A stretch of DNA of 64,000 nucleotides, taken from Pseudonocardia humida (GTDB taxonomy: Bacteria > Actinomycetota > Actinomycetes > Mycobacteriales > Pseudonocardiaceae). The stretch covers positions 42,227 to 106,226 of the forward strand of contig NZ_JAGSOV010000059.1 of NCBI RefSeq assembly GCF_023898865.1. Direction: 5' to 3'. Positions 62,571 through 64,000 of this stretch are shown in pieces (the first letter of the stretch is position 1; each line of letters starts with the position of its first letter). The position numbers and the translations under genes are program-made. The notes beneath the pieces were generated by a model. It searched no databases. It was not told the DNA's origin and saw nothing but the letters and a program-made list of their open reading frames with translations.

Positions 62571-63389
62571 TCAGCCCGCGACGGCCGCGACCGCTCGGCG
62601 CTTGAATCGACCGGTAGGAGAAAACAGGCGTCCCAGGGTGAGATCGATACCCCGCACGGAAAAGGTGTCGGTCTCGGCGATTTCCTCGAGCAGCAACCGT
62701 TGTTCGTCGAGCACGGCCCGGCGCTCGTCGGGCGCGGTGCGCAGCATCCGGGACGCCGCCAGCGGCTCGGGCAGGCCCAGGAACTCGCCGAACTGCAGCA
62801 GCCGCATCCACAGGTCCAGGTCCATCGTGAAGGCCCGGTCGCCGCGCCAGCCGCCGGCGGCGAAGAAGTCCTCGCGGCGGAACAGCACCCCGGCCGGCTC
62901 CCCGATCGGGTTGGACCGGCTGCGCACCACCCGGCGGGCGACCTCCACGCCGGTCCGCACGCCGGTCAGCCCGGTCAGCCCGCGGCGGGGGATCACCACC
63001 CGGCTCTGGTCGTCGATCAGGTGCCTGCGGGCGGCCACCAGGGCCAGCCCCGGGTCGGCCTCCATCGGGTTGACCTGCATGTCCAGGCAGCGCGGGTGCA
63101 GCAGGTCGGTCGGGCGCACCAGCTTGACCAGCTGCGCGCGGCTGAGCTGCACGGCTCGGTTCCAGTGCTCGGACTGCGGGACCGGGGACGGGGTGCGCTC
63201 CACGCGGATGCGCACGTCACCCACACGGCGGGCGATGATGTCGGCCCGGTCGGGGCTGGCGTTGTCCAGCACGACCAGCTCGAAGTCGCGGTAGGTCTGG
63301 TCCAGCACGCTGCGGATGCTCTCGGCGAGGTAGGGCTCACCGCGGTTGACCGGGATGCAGACGGACACGCTGGGTGCCGGAAGCGGCAT
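62571..63389 (-). CDS. Family 2 glycosyltransferase
   Basis: 272-aa GT-A enzyme: VSVCIPVNRGEPYLAESIRS with VLDQTYRDFELVVLDNASPD is the classic GT2 nucleotide-sugar-binding start, and FTMDLDLWMRLLQFGEFLGL is the acceptor-side motif, with ED-like catalytic acid region ERRAVLDEQRL further on. The usual ADD/DxD spot reads RPTDLLHP. Met 63389 with GAGGAGG upstream is chosen over an in-frame start 150 bases earlier. Divergent from another GT2 gene at the window end, so likely the edge of a polysaccharide or glycolipid locus. Confidence 0.88.
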   Translation of the reverse strand: MPLPAPSVSVCIPVNRGEPYLAESIRSVLDQTYRDFELVVLDNASPDRADIIARRVGDVRIRVERTPSPVPQSEHWNRAVQLSRAQLVKLVRPTDLLHPRCLDMQVNPMEADPGLALVAARRHLIDDQSRVVIPRRGLTGLTGVRTGVEVARRVVRSRSNPIGEPAGVLFRREDFFAAGGWRGDRAFTMDLDLWMRLLQFGEFLGLPEPLAASRMLRTAPDERRAVLDEQRLLLEEIAETDTFSVRGIDLTLGRLFSPTGRFKRRAVAAVAG

Positions 63390-63862
63390 CACGGGCCTCC
63401 TCGACAGGCGCCCCGCCGGGCGCCCGCTCACGACGTACGGGACGCCGTTGACCGTATCGGCCGCTCCGGCGGCGCCGTCGTCGGCCGCTCGGCCGCCGGG
63501 CCGGTCGGCCGCCGGGCGGTGGTTCCGGTGGCGGATCACCCCCGTCCCACCGCCGCGCCACCACTGCGCCGGCGGGCCGTGCGGAGCGGTCGGCGGCCGC
63601 TGTCGACCCGGGGTCGGGGGGCCTGGAGGACTCGTCGATCAGCCCATCCGTAGAGTGCCGCATGACGGACACGGCGCGGTTCCGACTCGTTCGGGTGACG
63701 GAAACGTTCGGGAATGGGCTCGGTTGCCGTCGAACCTGACGTAACGCAACGATTGACCCGACAGATATGGCGAGTGGGACCCGGCGGTCCCGGCCTCGAC
63801 TACGTGCAGTGACGGTCAGGACGGTACGGAGACACCGCGCAGGCGGTGGGGGGAGAACGGTG
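63390..63862. other. 472-bp divergent intergenic region between two glycosyltransferase genes
   Basis: No convincing gene on either strand. It includes an AT-richer stretch (about 63640-63780) with TTGACC at 63754 and AGATAT nearby as possible promoter elements, and a perfect small hairpin GGGACC-N4-GGTCCC at 63776-63791 in what would be the leader of the plus-strand gene. It should hold both divergent promoters. Confidence 0.45.
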
Positions 63863-64000
63863 ATGCGGCGCAACGGCAACCCGCGGGTGTCCGTAGTGGT
63901 GCCCACCCGCAACGAGGCGCGGAACCTTGAGGTCGTGCTCCCGGCGATCGCTGCGGTGCGTCCTGCTGTGCACGAGGTGATCGTGGTCGACGGGAACTCC
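63863..64000 (+). CDS. Family 2 glycosyltransferase, N-terminal fragment (runs off window)
   Basis: Only the first 46 codons are present. RVSVVVPTRNEARNLEVVLP followed by VHEVIVVDGNS is the unmistakable start of a GT2 (DPM/WcaA-like) enzyme, with the DGNS position equivalent to D-G-S-x of nucleotide binding. ATG 63863 is preceded by GGGGGGAGA. The relation to the divergent GT2 suggests a glycan locus extending beyond the window. Confidence 0.85.
   Translation, partial: MRRNGNPRVSVVVPTRNEARNLEVVLPAIAAVRPAVHEVIVVDGNS

Noticed and set aside
63337..63912. A 191-codon minus-strand frame between the two glycosyltransferases
   Set aside because: It covers the divergent promoter region and both gene starts, has no start signal or motifs, and is Arg/Pro-rich in the manner of shadow frames.

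Overview
The window is very GC-rich, densely packed actinobacterial chromosome with many 1-4 bp start/stop overlaps (ATGA, GTGA, TGATG) and frequent GTG starts. Protein motifs and gene order point to a Pseudonocardia-like member of the Pseudonocardiales. From memory, the order rpe-rib / uvrC-rapZ-yvcK-whiA / gap-pgk-tpiA-secG / pgl-opcA-zwf-tal-tkt / ctaB / qor-ctaA-ABC-mptB / sufR-sufBDCSUT parallels the Rv1408-Rv1466 stretch of Mycobacterium tuberculosis, so about the first 43.5 kb is core genome and the rest is lineage-specific.

1-6.2 kb: end of rpe, riboflavin genes (ribE, ribBA, ribH), a PH-domain membrane protein, a dihydroorotate-dehydrogenase-like flavoprotein and a HAD hydrolase. Between ribE and ribBA lies a roughly 0.95-kb segment with three tiny genes (58 aa, 86 aa and a BldC/excisionase-like HTH protein). 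It is bounded by an exact 18-bp direct repeat of the ribE 3' end. The outer copy, read in the ribE frame, runs into a TGA that overlaps the ribBA ATG. This looks like a minimal site-specific insertion that replaced the ribE tail, and it is the most unusual structure in the window.

6.2-16.2 kb: DUF2786 protein, uvrC, then rapZ-yvcK-whiA as a translationally coupled run, then gap-pgk-tpiA, secG and rbpA. 16.2-26.6 kb: a lipoprotein, a divergent rhodanese/Lrp pair with apparently leaderless promoters, an NYN-domain protein and a complete minus-strand pentose-phosphate operon (tkt-tal-pgi-like-zwf-opcA-pgl). The pgi-like product has lost signature residues. 26.8-37 kb: heme A synthesis (ctaB, ctaA), formaldehyde dehydrogenase, S9 peptidase, quinone oxidoreductase, an ABC-2 exporter and an MptB-like mannosyltransferase. 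37-43.5 kb: the autoregulated Fe-S assembly operon sufR-B-D-C-S-U-T.

43.6-64 kb (accessory): glyoxalase, a large membrane protein, a two-component system, a TetR regulator, a Tat-type lipoprotein amidohydrolase beside a divergent HAL/PAL-family lyase with a non-canonical cofactor motif, a cluster of RsbW-like kinases and STAS proteins without a sigma factor, an SGNH hydrolase, dienelactone hydrolase, a P450/TetR pair with an inverted-repeat operator, a cobalt/nickel ECF transporter (cbiMNQO), and two divergent family-2 glycosyltransferases, the last cut by the window edge. No tRNA, rRNA, CRISPR array, transposase or integrase was seen.
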